This document shows, piece after piece, positions 32,473-45,098 of a DNA stretch of 64,000 bases. This DNA comes from Sebastes aleutianus. Its lineage: Eukaryota > Chordata > Actinopteri > Perciformes > Sebastidae. Made by a program: the position numbers and the translations under genes. The stretch's first letter is position 1. Each line of letters begins with the position of its first letter. A model generated the notes under the pieces. It ran no database searches, had not been told where the DNA came from, and was given only the letters and a program-made list of their open reading frames with translations. The DNA is taken from positions 8,519,977 to 8,583,976 of the forward strand of contig CAKAKS010000031.1 of NCBI GenBank assembly GCA_916700875.1, in the 5' to 3' direction.

Positions 32473-35168
32473 TTACTTCTTCACCAGCTGGATAACATCT
32501 TCGTCCTCCATCACGTGGTCCTTGCCCACCTTTTGAGGGTTGTGTTTCACAGATGCACCCCACACGAGAGCACTGAAAGAAAAAAACCCATTACATATTA
32601 ATATTATATTGAAATGGTTGTACATGAATGATTCCTTTAACCCTTTGAACTCTGCTATAGAACAGTCTGCCAGTGCCTACATGGTTATTTTAGCTAATTG
32701 TGATGTCATTTCTTGAAGTATCTTCAAATGTTTCATATCCCTAAAATCTGTACAACCTAAACTACAAGATTATCTATGTCAATTAGACCATAATTGATAA
32801 ACAGATTTAAAAAAAATACAAAAATCTGACATGTTTTTTCATAAAATATTACTAAATAAACACAAACCTGATTGATCCAGAATATTTCTAATTGTAGAAA
32901 CATGAACAAAGCATTTCTCAACAATCCATAAGTTATTTGAACTATGCATTTTAAAAAAAAAGTTTTTTACATATGCTCATTTTTACGAGTGAGTGCAAAG
33001 ACATTTTGATAGTTCTGTTACGTTCCGCACGTAACTACAGCTGCAACGATTCATCAATTAGTTGTCAACTACTAAATTAAATCGCCAACTATTTTTGATA
33101 ATCGATTAATCAGTTTAAGTAATCTTTTAAGGAAAAAAAAAGGTCAAAAAAGCTTCTTAAATGTGAATATTTTCTGGTTTCTTTACTCCTCTATGACAGT
33201 AAACTGATTATCCTTGAGTTGTAGACAGTTTGAGGACATCATCTTGGGCTTTGGGAAACACTGATCGACATTTTTCACCATTTTCTGACATTTTTAGATC
33301 AAACAACTAATCGATTAATCGAGAAAATAATCAACAGTTTAATCAACAATGAACATAATTGTTAGTTGCAGCCCTACACGTAACTCAATGACGTCATCAG
33401 GAGCGTACAACGTGATGACGCGAAAGACAGAAGCCTTAGCTTTCTGCTGCAAAAAGAATTAATGCTCCAACTATTATGTTTTTTTATTTTGCATTGATTT
33501 TGACTGGATCATGCAAACAACGATCTCCTGCGAGTGGTCTGTTTTACATCACCTTATAGAACCACAAAAAAAGGGAAGAAAGTGCTCATGATGCGGTAAT
33601 CCACACCTTAGTTACACCAGAAAATAATTCATACAGATACTATTAGTCTCTCTTTTCTACAGCAACAATGGTTCTGCACCATAAAGTAACCTGCAGGGTA
33701 CAAAACGACATCCTTTAGTTACAAAGGATTTCTAATCGCGTGTGTCACTGTTTGACCCATTAATTCCCAGGAGGACGGGTAATGCTCAGCAGCACTAACA
33801 TATCCACTGATTGATGATCTCGGCTCTCCCATTTGGAAATGGTGGCGCAACACATCATCTCAGATCCTAATCCAGACTCTCACATTAATGCTTATCTGGC
33901 GTATCTCGCCGTAAAAAGGGCGATGGCGTGATTAAAGCGACTGTGTTGTTTTAAACCAATGACCACTTGTCAGTCTGGTCTGGTGTAGGGTAACTCTATC
34001 AATGCTTTTTAGCAGTCATCCTTGAAGAAACTGGAGCAGATGAATAATATTGTTACAGATCTAAGTGATACTCGCTGTGTAAGTAAATGTATATTTCTTT
34101 ACAATTCTGATGTACTGGATAACCTAATGTCATCTGTTTGGATTAAGACACAATGAAATAATAACAAAATGATGGAGGAAAAATCTACAATACTCACTAC
34201 TTGAGTTCTTTGATGAGGTTTTTGTGAATCTTCAGGCAGAAATCCTCGACAGCAGTGTGTTGGTCAGGGAGCACAACAGGAGACGTGTAATCAGGAAGCT
34301 GGCCTTTGGGTTTAGTGTAGCTGCAAATGAACACATGATCTCAGTCAAATCCTCCAGTCTGAAATTTCACATACAGTAGATTCCTTGTTCTGCACCATTT
34401 AAATCTCCCTTTCACCTCCATTAACACCCCCTAGTGGTTGACCGTATGAACAACTCTTACATGCGCACAAGCTGCAGGTAGTCCCACATCCTCTCCAGCA
34501 GGTCGTCGAAGTTCCAGCGGTGGTGGGCCGAGATGGGGACACAGTGGGGCACCTTGTAGATGATGTCGAGCTCCTCGATGGAGATCTGATCGATTTTGTT
34601 GAGCACATAGATGCATGGCATGTAGACCCTGTTGTGACAAGAGATGGTAAGTGGCTGCGGCCCATGAAATTTCTGCGTCGACAGCAAATTATTCACACCT
34701 TTGGGTCGACCTTAAAAATCTAATCAGTTCATCCGAGAGTCCAAGTGGACGTTTGTACCAAATCTGAAGAAATTCCCTCCAATCTTTCCATGCATATTAA
34801 ACAGACATGACAGACATTTAATTTAGCTTCTTATTTATTTTAACAAGGTCATTTCTAATGCATGTGTAGGAGTGTTGAACCCTATTTTGACTGGTATTGC
34901 AACTGCGATATGATTTGCCATATTAGAGAGAGAATGATAATTCTTACATCATTATTCTCATTTTCTTTTAAAAACATTAAAATGATTGTGGTGTGACTTT
35001 TGTGGGGATCTGTACCAAACAAAGATGTTTTCATAAGTCTGTAGAATATGATGTGCAGGCCAGGACATCTCTGCAGCACAACAATATTTAATGTAAAATG
35101 ATATTTTGACACACATTTCACCTTCAACAATTATTGCGCCTCATGCGATTTGAAAATTGCAGTAGGCC

Positions 35169-35259
<91 letters not shown>

Positions 35260-38200
35260 CTATAAAATGTCCATTAATTGTGCAGCCCAGTGTAGTAGTA
35301 TATATGTTGCACTAAATTATGAGCAGGGTATTATAAATTCTGTAGAATTCATGAGCTTTTCTATGAAAGGAAATATAATATAAGTTTAGCAACAGTTTTA
35401 TTCACAAACCAGACTCCGTGTGTCTGCTAGCTTTACTTCCTCTTTTCTTTCTGGACTTTTGTCCCTGGGAAGGTACGCGTGTTTTTTGCTCTTTTACTTT
35501 CTGAGTTTTTGCTGTATTCGTGACATCAAGCTACTTTAAAGCGTAAAGTGAATGTACTACTGATATGTTTTTTTGCATTTTGGAGTTAAAATGTTATTTA
35601 TTTTCATACGTACATCTGTTAATTAGAAGACAACTTAAGGCATGTGTGTGGCAGAGATGTGTAGCTTGTAAGGCTGGAGTGTCTCTGCTAAGACCATGTT
35701 GGTTAGCGTGGAGTATTTTATGACTCTGTTCACGGTGTTACACAAGCACAGAGAGCACTTATGCAAAAGAGATTGTGAATGCTTTGTTGTAATATTTTAC
35801 AGAAAGAATATATTTTGGTTATTCATTTCTTTTACAAGACTTTTATTTATCCCACTGCAATATCAATGTGTATTATACTCTCTTTTCTTTCCAGTCTTTT
35901 CCCTGGATAGGCACAGAGAGCATTTATGCAGGAGAGACCTTGTGAATGCTTTGTTTTATTACTATTGTTGCCATGTCTGGTGCATTGCAATAAAATGCAG
36001 AAAGACAGTCCTTCTGGGAAGGGATTTCCTTGTCTAATATACAACACAGCTACACATACCCAACCCCACATTATCCATATCTTTGATTTTAACGCATTTG
36101 CTTTTTATATTTAATTACATCGAGGAATGCTAATGCCATAGGTTTTTAAGTCAGAGATGACATGGCATAACTACACTTTATACAAACGTGTATGAAAAAA
36201 TGGTAAGTGGTCTAAAAATGCAAGTGGGATTGGAAACCATAAATAGCAATATCAAATTTATCTGCACTGGTGTAGTGGGAATTTGAGACTCCAACAGGCC
36301 ACACCCACTGTGAATGACTAAGGAGGGCCCATTCTGGCACTTCAGCAGCTTACCGATTTCCCTCCACCACATCAATGAGGTCATCAGCTGTGGAGTCGCT
36401 GCGCAGAGTGATGTCGGCATTGTGGATCTTGTACTCTGCCAGGATACTCTTAACAGTATCACCATCCAGCTCGGTTTGTACACACTAAAGAGAGAGAGAG
36501 AGAGAGAGAGAGAGGGGACGACAGGCATGATGTCAATCAACAAAGAGACAATGAAGGATGAAATACTTTAGACGTATGACATTGTACAATTTACATCATG
36601 CTTCAAGTGCACTATAATGAAAATATATATACAGCCAATGAAGGTCAGGAGAAATGTGAAATGTGTAGGAGCAACTTAATTAAGTGTAATCTCATACATG
36701 TCCACCAGATGGCAGCATTGAAAAGTGTTTCAGTGTTTGTTGCCAAGGTAAAAAGGGTTGTCTGCATGCAGATCAGTGCAAACTTTTAAATAACTTCGTT
36801 ATATACACACGCGCGCACGCGTGCACACACGCACGCACAGGTTATTAAAGGCTTTCACATGTTTGTTCAAACTAATGGGTTGCCAGAAAAATGCCCATCA
36901 TTAAAACAAACTAACAGTCCACCACAAATATCCCTGACAACTAAAATCCTGCATGCCAGAATAACGGCATCATTGATGATCACATCATGATAATCTCACT
37001 TTTCCAGCTCTTCATTTGGTTGAAAAATAGACAACCAGCATTTATAAACACTGTCACACATATATCACACTAAAACCAAATAAAAACTCTTATGAGCATT
37101 ACATTATTCATTTCAGTGAATCACTAATGATGCGTTCACACCAAAGGCAAAGCGAATTTTTGTCTTGTGTTACTCGTGCGAGTTTCACCGCCGGGATCAT
37201 TTGTGTTCATTAGAATCACTCGGGCTAGATGTGCCAGAGAGGAGGAGGAGCTTACCTCCATTTAGATACCAACGTTTCATCAATCATGGCCGAAATAACC
37301 ATTATTGCTGCTTTGTAAAGTTGTGGTAGTCCAAGATACGTCGGAAAACCAAAACCCGTTCTGTCTGGCTTCATAACATCATCTGCCGGCGCTCGGTGAA
37401 TTTCACCGGGCTTTACTAACTGTATCTAGCAAGCCACACGTCGCTACAGAGGTATGAACCCAAAATAAACAGATTGAGCTGTGATTTAATTGCAATAAAT
37501 TAATCAAAAGTGTGCCGAAATAACTACATAATAATGCCGATTTGTGTTTGGAGTTCGAATCGATCAGTGCCAGGCTATGCAGCTGCTCCATCAACACTCA
37601 ACATAACATCATCTAGGCATAAATACAGCAGCAACGTTGTTGTTTATACCATAGACAGTCTGTGGTTTATACACATACATTTATACACAGAGTTTCGTCC
37701 GATCTCTGTACAAATACTACTAATACTCTGTACTGTATATTTCTGATTCAAAAACGTTGGGATGTAAATGACGACAGCAGGAGAATCTCAACGCTGATAG
37801 GCTTTCATCAGCGTCACACGAATATCTCACCGGAGTAGTAATATTTATATTTGTGTCCTTCACGCCAGGTGACTTGCGTCTATTCGCCTCTTTGCAAAGA
37901 CTTTGTATGTAATCGTGCTGCGCGAAAGGTTTGTTTCGCATTTGGTGTGAATGCCCCATTAGAGGTGAAAATTGTGAGACATACTGTAGCTGTGAAGTTG
38001 ATGCCTCCTTTGTCCTTCCTCTTGAAACCAATGTTGGGTGGTTGCTTGTTAAGTCGGATGCCAAAGCCCTCCAGCTCGTGTTCTATTAGCTTCTTATGAC
38101 CAAGAGGCTTCAACACATCGAGCACTATCAGGATTAGGTTGCAAGTTCGAGCCACTAAAACAGAGGGAGGCAGGAGAAGCAGACACTGGTTAGAGCAGAA

Positions 38201-41133
38201 GCAATCACATCACTTCTGTAGTAGATACAGTGTGTATCTACAACCATTTATTAATAATAACACCGGTGAGACTTTACTCTTTCCTGCTACCATTTAAGCA
38301 CACCAAATGCATCTAAATGTGTTTGTCACAGTGTATATTGTTCGCTAAAGCATTAGCTGTAAGCCAATAGTATATCAAAACTTTGTTAAAGCAAGCTTGT
38401 GTGGCACCATTGTGGTCAGAAAACCCTATGAGCGGAAATAAATAACCCTAAACATCATGTTCCACTCTTGATGAGGTTTCATTTGACCTTTTTGATGCCA
38501 TTAGAAGCAAATAACAGCACACACAGTAATGACAAAAGTGTCTCATTAAATGTAACATTAATGCACAATATCCATATGGGAAGAACTAAATGTACCCGGT
38601 ATCATCCTTTGTTTTAAAATTCTATTTTGTCATTGAAAACCTGTCTTAGCTTACCTGCAATGACCTGTCTGCCTCTGCCCTTGCCATCCTTGGCCCCCTC
38701 AATGATTCCTGGGAGATCCAGGAGCTTAGAGGAATGATGCAAGAAAGTAAAATTAGCAACTTACTGACGACATTTTGCAGCTATTGAACAAACAAGAAAT
38801 TCTTGTACCTGAATTTTGGCCCCTTTATAGCGAATGACTCCAGGTACCGTTGTAAGAGTGGTGAACTCGTAAGCGGCAACCTCAGAGTACACTCCTGCGA
38901 GGTTACTTAGCAGTGTTGACTTCCCCACTGAGGGAAAACCAACGAAGCCAATACGAGCATCACCGGTTTTTGCAACATCAAAACCTAAAAAGACAAAAAA
39001 AGTCTCTGAATAACAAAATATCCACTATGGTGCTTTAGATGACAGAAGCGGCTTCAAGGCATCTTTGCAATAAAATCTAGATTAGAGTATAAACTGTACC
39101 AAGTATTTGGAAATCGTGATCATACCTTCTCCAGTCGCACCAGCACTGCCTCCTTTTGGTGTGATGAGTTCCCTCCTCAGTTTGGCAAGACGGGCTTTGA
39201 GCAGACCCAAGTGGTGAGCTGTGGCCTTGTTCCTCTGCGTCCTGGCCATCTACAATTAACAATAACACCAGCATGAAGTCTCTTACTTGTTCATTACATG
39301 ACAATTTTGTCGTAACCGGTGATGTTAAGACAGCTTTTACTGTTTACAGTTGGGCAGAACTACACATTAGAGAAAAACAATAGCTTATGATAAACTGTAG
39401 ATTAACTTTGGAATACATTTTTGTGCAGAAAGGGGAGTGTGGATTTAGTCCCCCATTCATTACATAAGATAAGATAAGATATTCCTTTATTAGTCCCGCA
39501 GTGGGGAAATTTGCAGTGTACAGCAGCAAAGGGGATAGTGCAAAAAACAAGATGCATCAGCTAACACAGTAAAAAAGAGCTAAACAAAGAGTAACAAAAT
39601 ATGAACCATTTAAATAGAAGGAAATGCATGGAGAAGAGACCTTAATGGCCATGAACAGGAGGACTAATTATAATATGAAGCAACAGTTTCAGCGTTCATA
39701 TGTGACGCTGACTATTGTTTTTATTGTTTTAGACTTGAAAAATAGGGAACCCATCCTTTAAAGTAACTAGCTGGTAGGATATAAGATAATGATGACTACA
39801 AACCATTGGGATCTGTTTTAATGGGAGGTTTTCCTTTACCTGGCCTCTCTGCATCCCCACCTGCTCAGTTGAGCCATTTCAAGACAGCACCACAGTCTAA
39901 ATTTAACTTGTGAGGGGTCATTACTAACCCTGAAGCGTCAGCTAGGTTCATGTTTCTTACTGTAACTTACCATCTCTGCTGAAGTAAACTTTGAAAATTT
40001 GGAAATTTGTGTTTGGTGGATTATTTCTCTGTTGTTACAATGCTAATTGGCATTTTATTTTACATCATTGGAAAGGCTGTTTATTTACCTTCACAATGAT
40101 GTCCAACTTGTAAGGATCATGCATTTGTGGGATGAGCAGCACAGCTGATTATGTGGGTAGCACCCAAGAAAAATCTGCCAAAATGCTCTGCCAATGGTAA
40201 ACAGTGTATTCTCCTGTTGGTATTGACTCTTGTTTTGAGTTGTTTGGTGGATTGGATGATTGAACTCTATCAGTAACAAGGAACAAACAAGACATATTGG
40301 CTATTTTACACTTTATTCATTTAATACACCGTCAGGAGCCTCAATATCCTTACGAGTTGGACATCATTGTGAAGGTAAATAAACAGGCTTTCCAACCATG
40401 TATAATACAATGCCAATTAGCATTGTAACAACAGAGAAATAATCCACCAAACACAAATTTCCAAACTTTTTTTTCTGAGATTACATAGAAATAATCTATT
40501 TGAACTATAACACTACATAGCTCTACCTCTACCTTTACACTGCACATTCATCTTCTAAACGTTCATGTTCAGGGCTGATTTCACACCTTTTTAAACATTT
40601 AAATGCCTGAAAATAACCACCATAACACAGTATTGTAATACTGTTTTACATGTAATCTTTGTAGCCCAACTTATTGGGAGGAAACACACTGACAAGTTGT
40701 CATGGCAGCTAAAACACTGTTGTCTCTCATGTTAAACGAACTCAGGAACTCTAGAACTCTAGAACTCTGGAATGGATGCAGGGTTTTATACAACAGCAAA
40801 CCACGTTGCGTGGTAACCGTCTCTAAGGTTATGCTAACTTACTGACCTCACACTACCTGATAGCAATGTTCTCTCACTTCTAACTAATAAACCATTCACA
40901 AGTCAAACGAGCACGTAAAGCAACTTGTTCAACACACACTGTAAGCTGTCAGGAAACTGTGGAGCAGACATGAGGAGTGTAATACGTGGCCCAGCTGTGG
41001 GAGCTAGGCTAATAGCTCCATGTGGCTAACAGCTAGTTAGCAGTTAGCATGTAGCTACAACGTGACCAGCCGGCTATCTACTTATACTCCTTACCTCACT
41101 CTCAATCTCTGAGATCTTGACGAGTATACTCAT
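32473..41133 (-). CDS. drg1: Developmentally regulated GTP-binding protein 1
   Basis: Conserved OBG-class GTPase of the cytosol that associates with ribosomes; DFRP1 is its known partner. Nine exons on the minus strand: 41095-41133, 39126-39249, 38809-38984, 38655-38724, 37985-38154, 36354-36484, 34461-34628, 34198-34320 and 32473-32572. They total 1101 bases, 366 residues plus TAA (human DRG1 is 367). The N-terminal helical region (NKATAHHLGLLKARLAKLRR) precedes the G domain: G1 GFPSVGKS at about 70-77, G3 DLPG at 116-119, G4 NKID at 247-250 and the SAHHRWNFDDLLE segment. The C-terminal TGS domain follows from YTKPKGQLPDYTSP to VMEDEDVIQLVKK. DRG1 rather than DRG2 is indicated by RRELITPKGG, IGFVGFPSVGKSTLLSNLAG and VEGNRVYMPC. 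All junctions are GT-AG and in phase. Introns hold many MITEs; the coding sequence is intact. Confidence 0.97.
33028..33385. mobile_element. hAT-like MITE with exact target duplication (drg1 intron 8)
   Basis: Body 33037-33377, with ends ACAGCTGCAACGATT and GTTAGTTGCAGCCCTAC, flanked on both sides by CACGTAACT (33028-33036 and 33377-33385; 8 or 9 bases depending on the exact end). The interior contains ATCGATTAATC repeats. Typical fish non-autonomous hAT element. Confidence 0.85.
35171..35257. repeat. (TA)n microsatellite, drg1 intron 6
   Basis: About 87 bases of uninterrupted AT dinucleotide. Confidence 0.95.
35437..35960. repeat. Imperfect direct repeats in drg1 intron 6
   Basis: GCACAGAGAGCACTTATGCA at about 35748 recurs as GCACAGAGAGCATTTATGCA at about 35910, each followed by a TGAATGCTTTGTT stretch. 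CTCTTTTCTTTCTGGACTTT at about 35438 recurs as CTCTTTTCTTTCCAGTCTTT at about 35879. This is the pattern of a locally duplicated unit of about 160 to 440 bases. No family recognised. Confidence 0.6.
36487..36516. repeat. (GA)n microsatellite abutting drg1 exon 6
   Basis: On the transcribed (minus) strand this is a (CT)n tract lying two or three bases before the exon 6 acceptor CTTTAG, so it supplies the polypyrimidine tract. Confidence 0.9.
37135..37961. mobile_element. MITE with ~24-base TIRs, drg1 intron 5
   Basis: The left end TAATGATGCGTTCACACCAA and the complement of the right end TAATGGGGCATTCACACCAA pair with few mismatches. The length is about 830 bases with no transposase frame. The right end lies 23 bases from the donor of drg1 exon 5. 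Confidence 0.75.
39465..39640. mobile_element. CTTTATTAGTCCC-type retroposon tail, drg1 intron 1
   Basis: (AGATA)n leads into TTCCTTTATTAGTCCCGCAG and TGGGGAAATTTGCAGTGTAC, followed by AGTGCAAAAAAC. Fish repeat of the same general design as 8001-8440. Confidence 0.65.
39995..40466. mobile_element. Long-TIR element (~123-base arms), drg1 intron 1
   Basis: The left arm 39995-40117 (GGAAATTTGTGTTTGGTGGA ... CACAATGATGTCCAACTTGT) is the near-perfect reverse complement of the right arm 40345-40466. The loop is about 230 bases. No transposase frame is present. Superfamily not assigned. Confidence 0.8.
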
Positions 41134-41287
41134 GGTGACACGGATTCCGGTGTACAGCCGACGTTACCGAAAGAAGTTAGAAAGATTTTAACGTGGAAGT
41201 TGGCAAAGTTAGATGTTGTTTTAGCCTTTAGCATGTGCACCGGTCCAACCCACGCAAGTCCCGCTGTGTGCGCTGCTTCGCGGGAAA

Positions 41288-41296
41288 TCTCGCGAG
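41288..41296. promoter_or_regulatory. drg1: TCTCGCGAG element in the drg1 promoter
   Basis: TCTCGCGAG lies about 155 bases upstream of the drg1 ATG in a CpG-rich stretch (TTCGCGGGAAATCTCGCGAGG). It matches nine of ten positions of the TCTCGCGAGA element of vertebrate housekeeping promoters. Confidence 0.55.
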
Positions 41297-41341
41297 GATA
41301 TAACTTGTAGCGCTGTGCCCGGTGCGTTGACTGACAGGACA

Positions 41342-41415
41342 ACAATTCTTCTTCTTCTTCTTCTTCTTTGGTGTTTATTGGCAAACCATCTTAGAGGTTT
41401 TACCGCCACCATGTG
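41342..41415. repeat. (TTC)n plus GTGTTTATTGGC... repeat fragment
   Basis: A TTC microsatellite (about 41346-41368) is joined to GGTGTTTATTGGCAAACCAT and TTTTACCGCCACC, a combination seen commonly as a short interspersed repeat. Located just upstream of drg1. Confidence 0.45.
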
Positions 41416-42415
41416 GGCTGGAGTGTGGAGCAGTCGATTGTATGTTGTAAGCTTTTGTATTTATTGGCTTTAATAGGCTATTTATTGTGTTTATTGTATT
41501 TATTTGATGACTGTGTGGTACTGCTGACTGTACAACAAATTGCCCCTAGGGGATAATAAAGTTTTCCTTGACCCTTGACTTTGACAGGAGATTGTGCAGA
41601 AACAAAATAAATAATAAAAAATAATAATAATAATAATAATGAGGAAAACTCTAGATTCGTTTAGCTAAATCAGTTTCTCTTAAAAACTGAATAATTTCAC
41701 AATATATGTTATCTGCTGTATTAAGCCACTTAACTTGAATATTTCCCTCTACCTCCATCTACTTTATACCTCTACACTACATTTCAGAGGCAAATATTTT
41801 ACTTTTTACTCCACTACATTATTCTACATTAAAGATACAACACTAGTTAAGATTTTGAATAAAAAAACATATGACCATCTTGTAGAATAAAATGTGGTGT
41901 TAAAGATTAAACCAGACTAGTGTCCCTTTACATACAGTAAGAGCACTTGGTGCTCATCATCACAGGTTTCAGATGTTTGTGAGTTGTTAGCAGTTCCACC
42001 AAAGAGTCATATCCCATCTTAAGTTTTGATTTAATTTAAATAACTGTTACAGAGCCAAGAACTTTATTGTTCACACTTTTATACCCCATTAAACATCGCA
42101 ATCCCCCAGATTTATCTTGTGATCCTTTGGAGGGGCCCGGCCCATAGGCTAGGAACCACTGAACTAAACTGAACATAACTTTATATACAGTAAAGTTGTT
42201 AAAACTAGTTATACACCGACCACCTGTAATAGTAAAAGGCTGTTTACTCATTGAAACAACCGGATTTCATATATATAATTCTAATATGTCAGTTACAGGG
42301 GGCATTTTTCTGCATAGTGACTACTTTTATTTTTGATATTTTAGTAGTTTTTTTAAACTTTTACTTAAGTAGGATTTTTTAATGTAGGCTGCACCTGATT
42401 CGTCTGTTATCATGC
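41416..42415. other. Intergenic between drg1 and kcnn2, mostly unrecognised
   Basis: Includes a retroposon-like piece at about 41490-41585 (CAACAAATTGCCCCTAGGGG then ATAATAAAGTTTTCC) and a short (TAA)n near 41610-41640. Nothing else recognised. Confidence 0.4.
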
Positions 42416-42418
42416 CAC

Positions 42419-42897
42419 TAAATAGGCATTATCATTCGCTATAAGCACCGTAGATGTGGGTCATTAGGGGCCTACTATGTTGTAAAAGAGAAAGTGAAAC
42501 TTAAAAGCAACACGTTCTAACATGTAAAACTGAATGAAACATTGCACACACAAACAAAAAGGCTTCTTTAGGTTTAGGCAACAAAACTAGGCCTACAACT
42601 TCTTTAGGTTTAGACAAAAAAAACACTTAGTTTAGGGAAAAACATTGTGTTTTGGGTTAAAATAACTACGAGCACAAAGACAACTACGCAATGTTGGTTT
42701 CACACAAGATGCGAACTCCGGTCTCCATGGGTGCTCCTGTCATAATAACTATGGTCGCTAGAGATTGCTGTTGTGGTGTTTTATAACTTCTTTCGGTGAT
42801 CTTCCATGTGAATAGATGATAAAACCTACTAGTGGGTGTAGTAGGCCCCTGTTGACCCACATCTATGGTACTTATAGCGACTGATAACGCCTATTTA
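42419..42897. mobile_element. Long-TIR MITE (~60-base arms)
   Basis: The left end TAAATAGGCATTATCATTCG, followed by ATAAGCACCGTAGATGTGGG, pairs with the right end, whose complement reads TAAATAGGCGTTATCAGTCG. The interior is A-rich without a coding frame. Confidence 0.8.
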
Positions 42898-43242
42898 ATA
42901 GCCTGACAACAGTCTAATCGGCTGGATTTTTACTTGTAATGGAGTATTTTTACATTGTGGTATTGGTACTTTTATTTAAGCAAAATAGTTCTTCTTCTAC
43001 CACGATGGTCAGCCTCTTACAGTCATTAAAATGCCTACAAGTTACTGTCTAGGGCAAAATTGACCCTGCATATACACACACACACTTTCATTTGCCTCCA
43101 GTTATTGATTTGTCAGTGAGAAATCAAGAAAGGTTGTCACACCAAATCAAATAAAATTAAATTGAAAAGTGATTTTGACCACAAATTATTATACAGTTAT
43201 ATGTTGATGTAATTGTCTTACTTGTTTATGCAGGGACACACA

Positions 43243-43283
<41 letters not shown>

Positions 43284-45098
43284 CACTTGTCCTATTCAAT
43301 ACAAATTCTCACACAATAAAAAAGGACGCAGGCCAGTCAAATTGTATATTTTATATTGTTTAATTGTTTATTGTTTAAGTCGCATACAGTATAATCTCTC
43401 ATTGGTTTCTATGTTGCTGAAGTTTGTGGACTGAACATCTGTCGTTTTGTTGACCATCTGATTGGTTAGTGGGTGGGCTGGTTGAACAACATCAGTGCTG
43501 CTGATTTGATGATCTCCTCTGACCCATGCTATGCTCCGCAAACCTTGAAGAGGTTTCATTAACAACATGTTCATATGGTGAATATCAATATCTTGAGGGT
43601 ATATTGGTCACATCAGGGCTTTTCACACAGTTGATGCGGAGATAGACTGTGTGAAAGGCCAAGGAGGATATTTCAATCAAATTTAAAATCTTAATTTGAT
43701 TTTTGACATTAAAAGTAGGTAGATTTACCAGTTCTGCTCTTGAATATTGCTCTTCCAGCTCATCCAACAGTGTCATCTAAAGCCTTTGCTGTAAAAAATA
43801 AATGCAATCTGAGGAATAATGCAGTTTTTAAATAGTCTATAAGCAAGTTCAGGAAAGAACCTAATAGACGACTTTATGTATCTTAACTCCGGTCCAAGAA
43901 ATATTAAACCGTATGCTAGATATGCTGAATCTGTCGCTTCATACATCCCCCGTTGTAGTCTGTTTAGTTGTAAGAGGTGTGCTTATCCTCATCAAAATAT
44001 ATAAAAATAGGCATTTTCTTTTTAAAAGGTAGATACGGTTTCAGCGAGTTGTTGTTCAGCATCTGTTGTTGCCCAGCTTGGGTGACAGCAAGCATAAATA
44101 GCACAGGAGGGAAGGACAGGAGGTGAGACACAGCAAGACAAGGGGTAAATACTGAGTTTGTGATCACTCAATACATTTCTGTAGACCTCTATACAGGCCT
44201 ACTTTAATGCTTTTTTGTGGAAAACAAATAAAGGGCTTTGACTTGATTCATCAACACTAGCCACAACTTGAGAATTGACAATAATAAACCCATGCCCAAA
44301 CATCTCAAATGTTCTTCTTTTAATGAGCAACGCATCTTTATATCATACGTCAGTCAGCATTGAAGTGCATTGATTAAAAAGTAAGTGCAAGTACAGATTT
44401 TGATGCATTCATTTTTGACTAGAGGATTAAATTATTTGCAATGTCGCCCCAAAAAATAGTCATTCTACAGGGGCACTCTGCAAAGGAAAACCGCTATAGT
44501 TGATGCTGTTTCTAACCTAAAAGATATATGCTTTTTTCTCCTCATTTCAAGCTTTTTAAGTTATCTCTGAGTGACAGTGTGCAGGAGCGATTTTCATCTG
44601 CTGTCTGCTCTCGGTTCACTCCAGTCCGTCAAACACAGCACTTTTCCCCAATATCACTGTCATGCTTCCTGACTGATTTCTCAGTGGTTTCTCAGTTTGC
44701 TTTGAGGAAAACGGCAACTGAATCAAGCCAGCGGAAGCACAAAGTCTGTGAGAAGCACTATTTTAGTGCAATAGTTTCACACATGGTAACCTTGCCACCT
44801 AAAACTGGCTATCTCTGCATAGAGATGGAGTAGAGTTCGTATCCCCATCGATAGGCCTTTTACTGAGGGAAGCGCCATTATTTGTGGTCATGTCACCCGA
44901 GCAAGGATAACATCATTTTTTGAGGTAATAAAAAACAAATAACAGCATGAAGTTATCCATTAAAATGCATTGTCCCCAGTATCTTGGATTCTGTCATCAG
45001 AATTTGGATAATACTTATTGAAACCATAAGGCTTTACGATAAATGCAACTTGGCCATATGATGGCAAAAGTCTTCAGTGGAGGCCTTCCCCTTGGACT
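42898..45098. other. Intergenic / kcnn2 3' region; (CA)n microsatellite
   Basis: Contains a (CA)n tract at about 43235-43282. The kcnn2 3' UTR must occupy the right-hand part, but I cannot place its polyadenylation site. No other gene recognised. Confidence 0.4.

Noticed and set aside
34399..34723. Several overlapping frames on both strands at drg1 exon 7
   Set aside because: Only the frame with YMPCIYVLNKIDQISIEELD is conserved; the others are shadows.
35150..35383. Ile-Tyr repeat protein of 77 codons
   Set aside because: Translation of the (TA)n microsatellite in drg1 intron 6.
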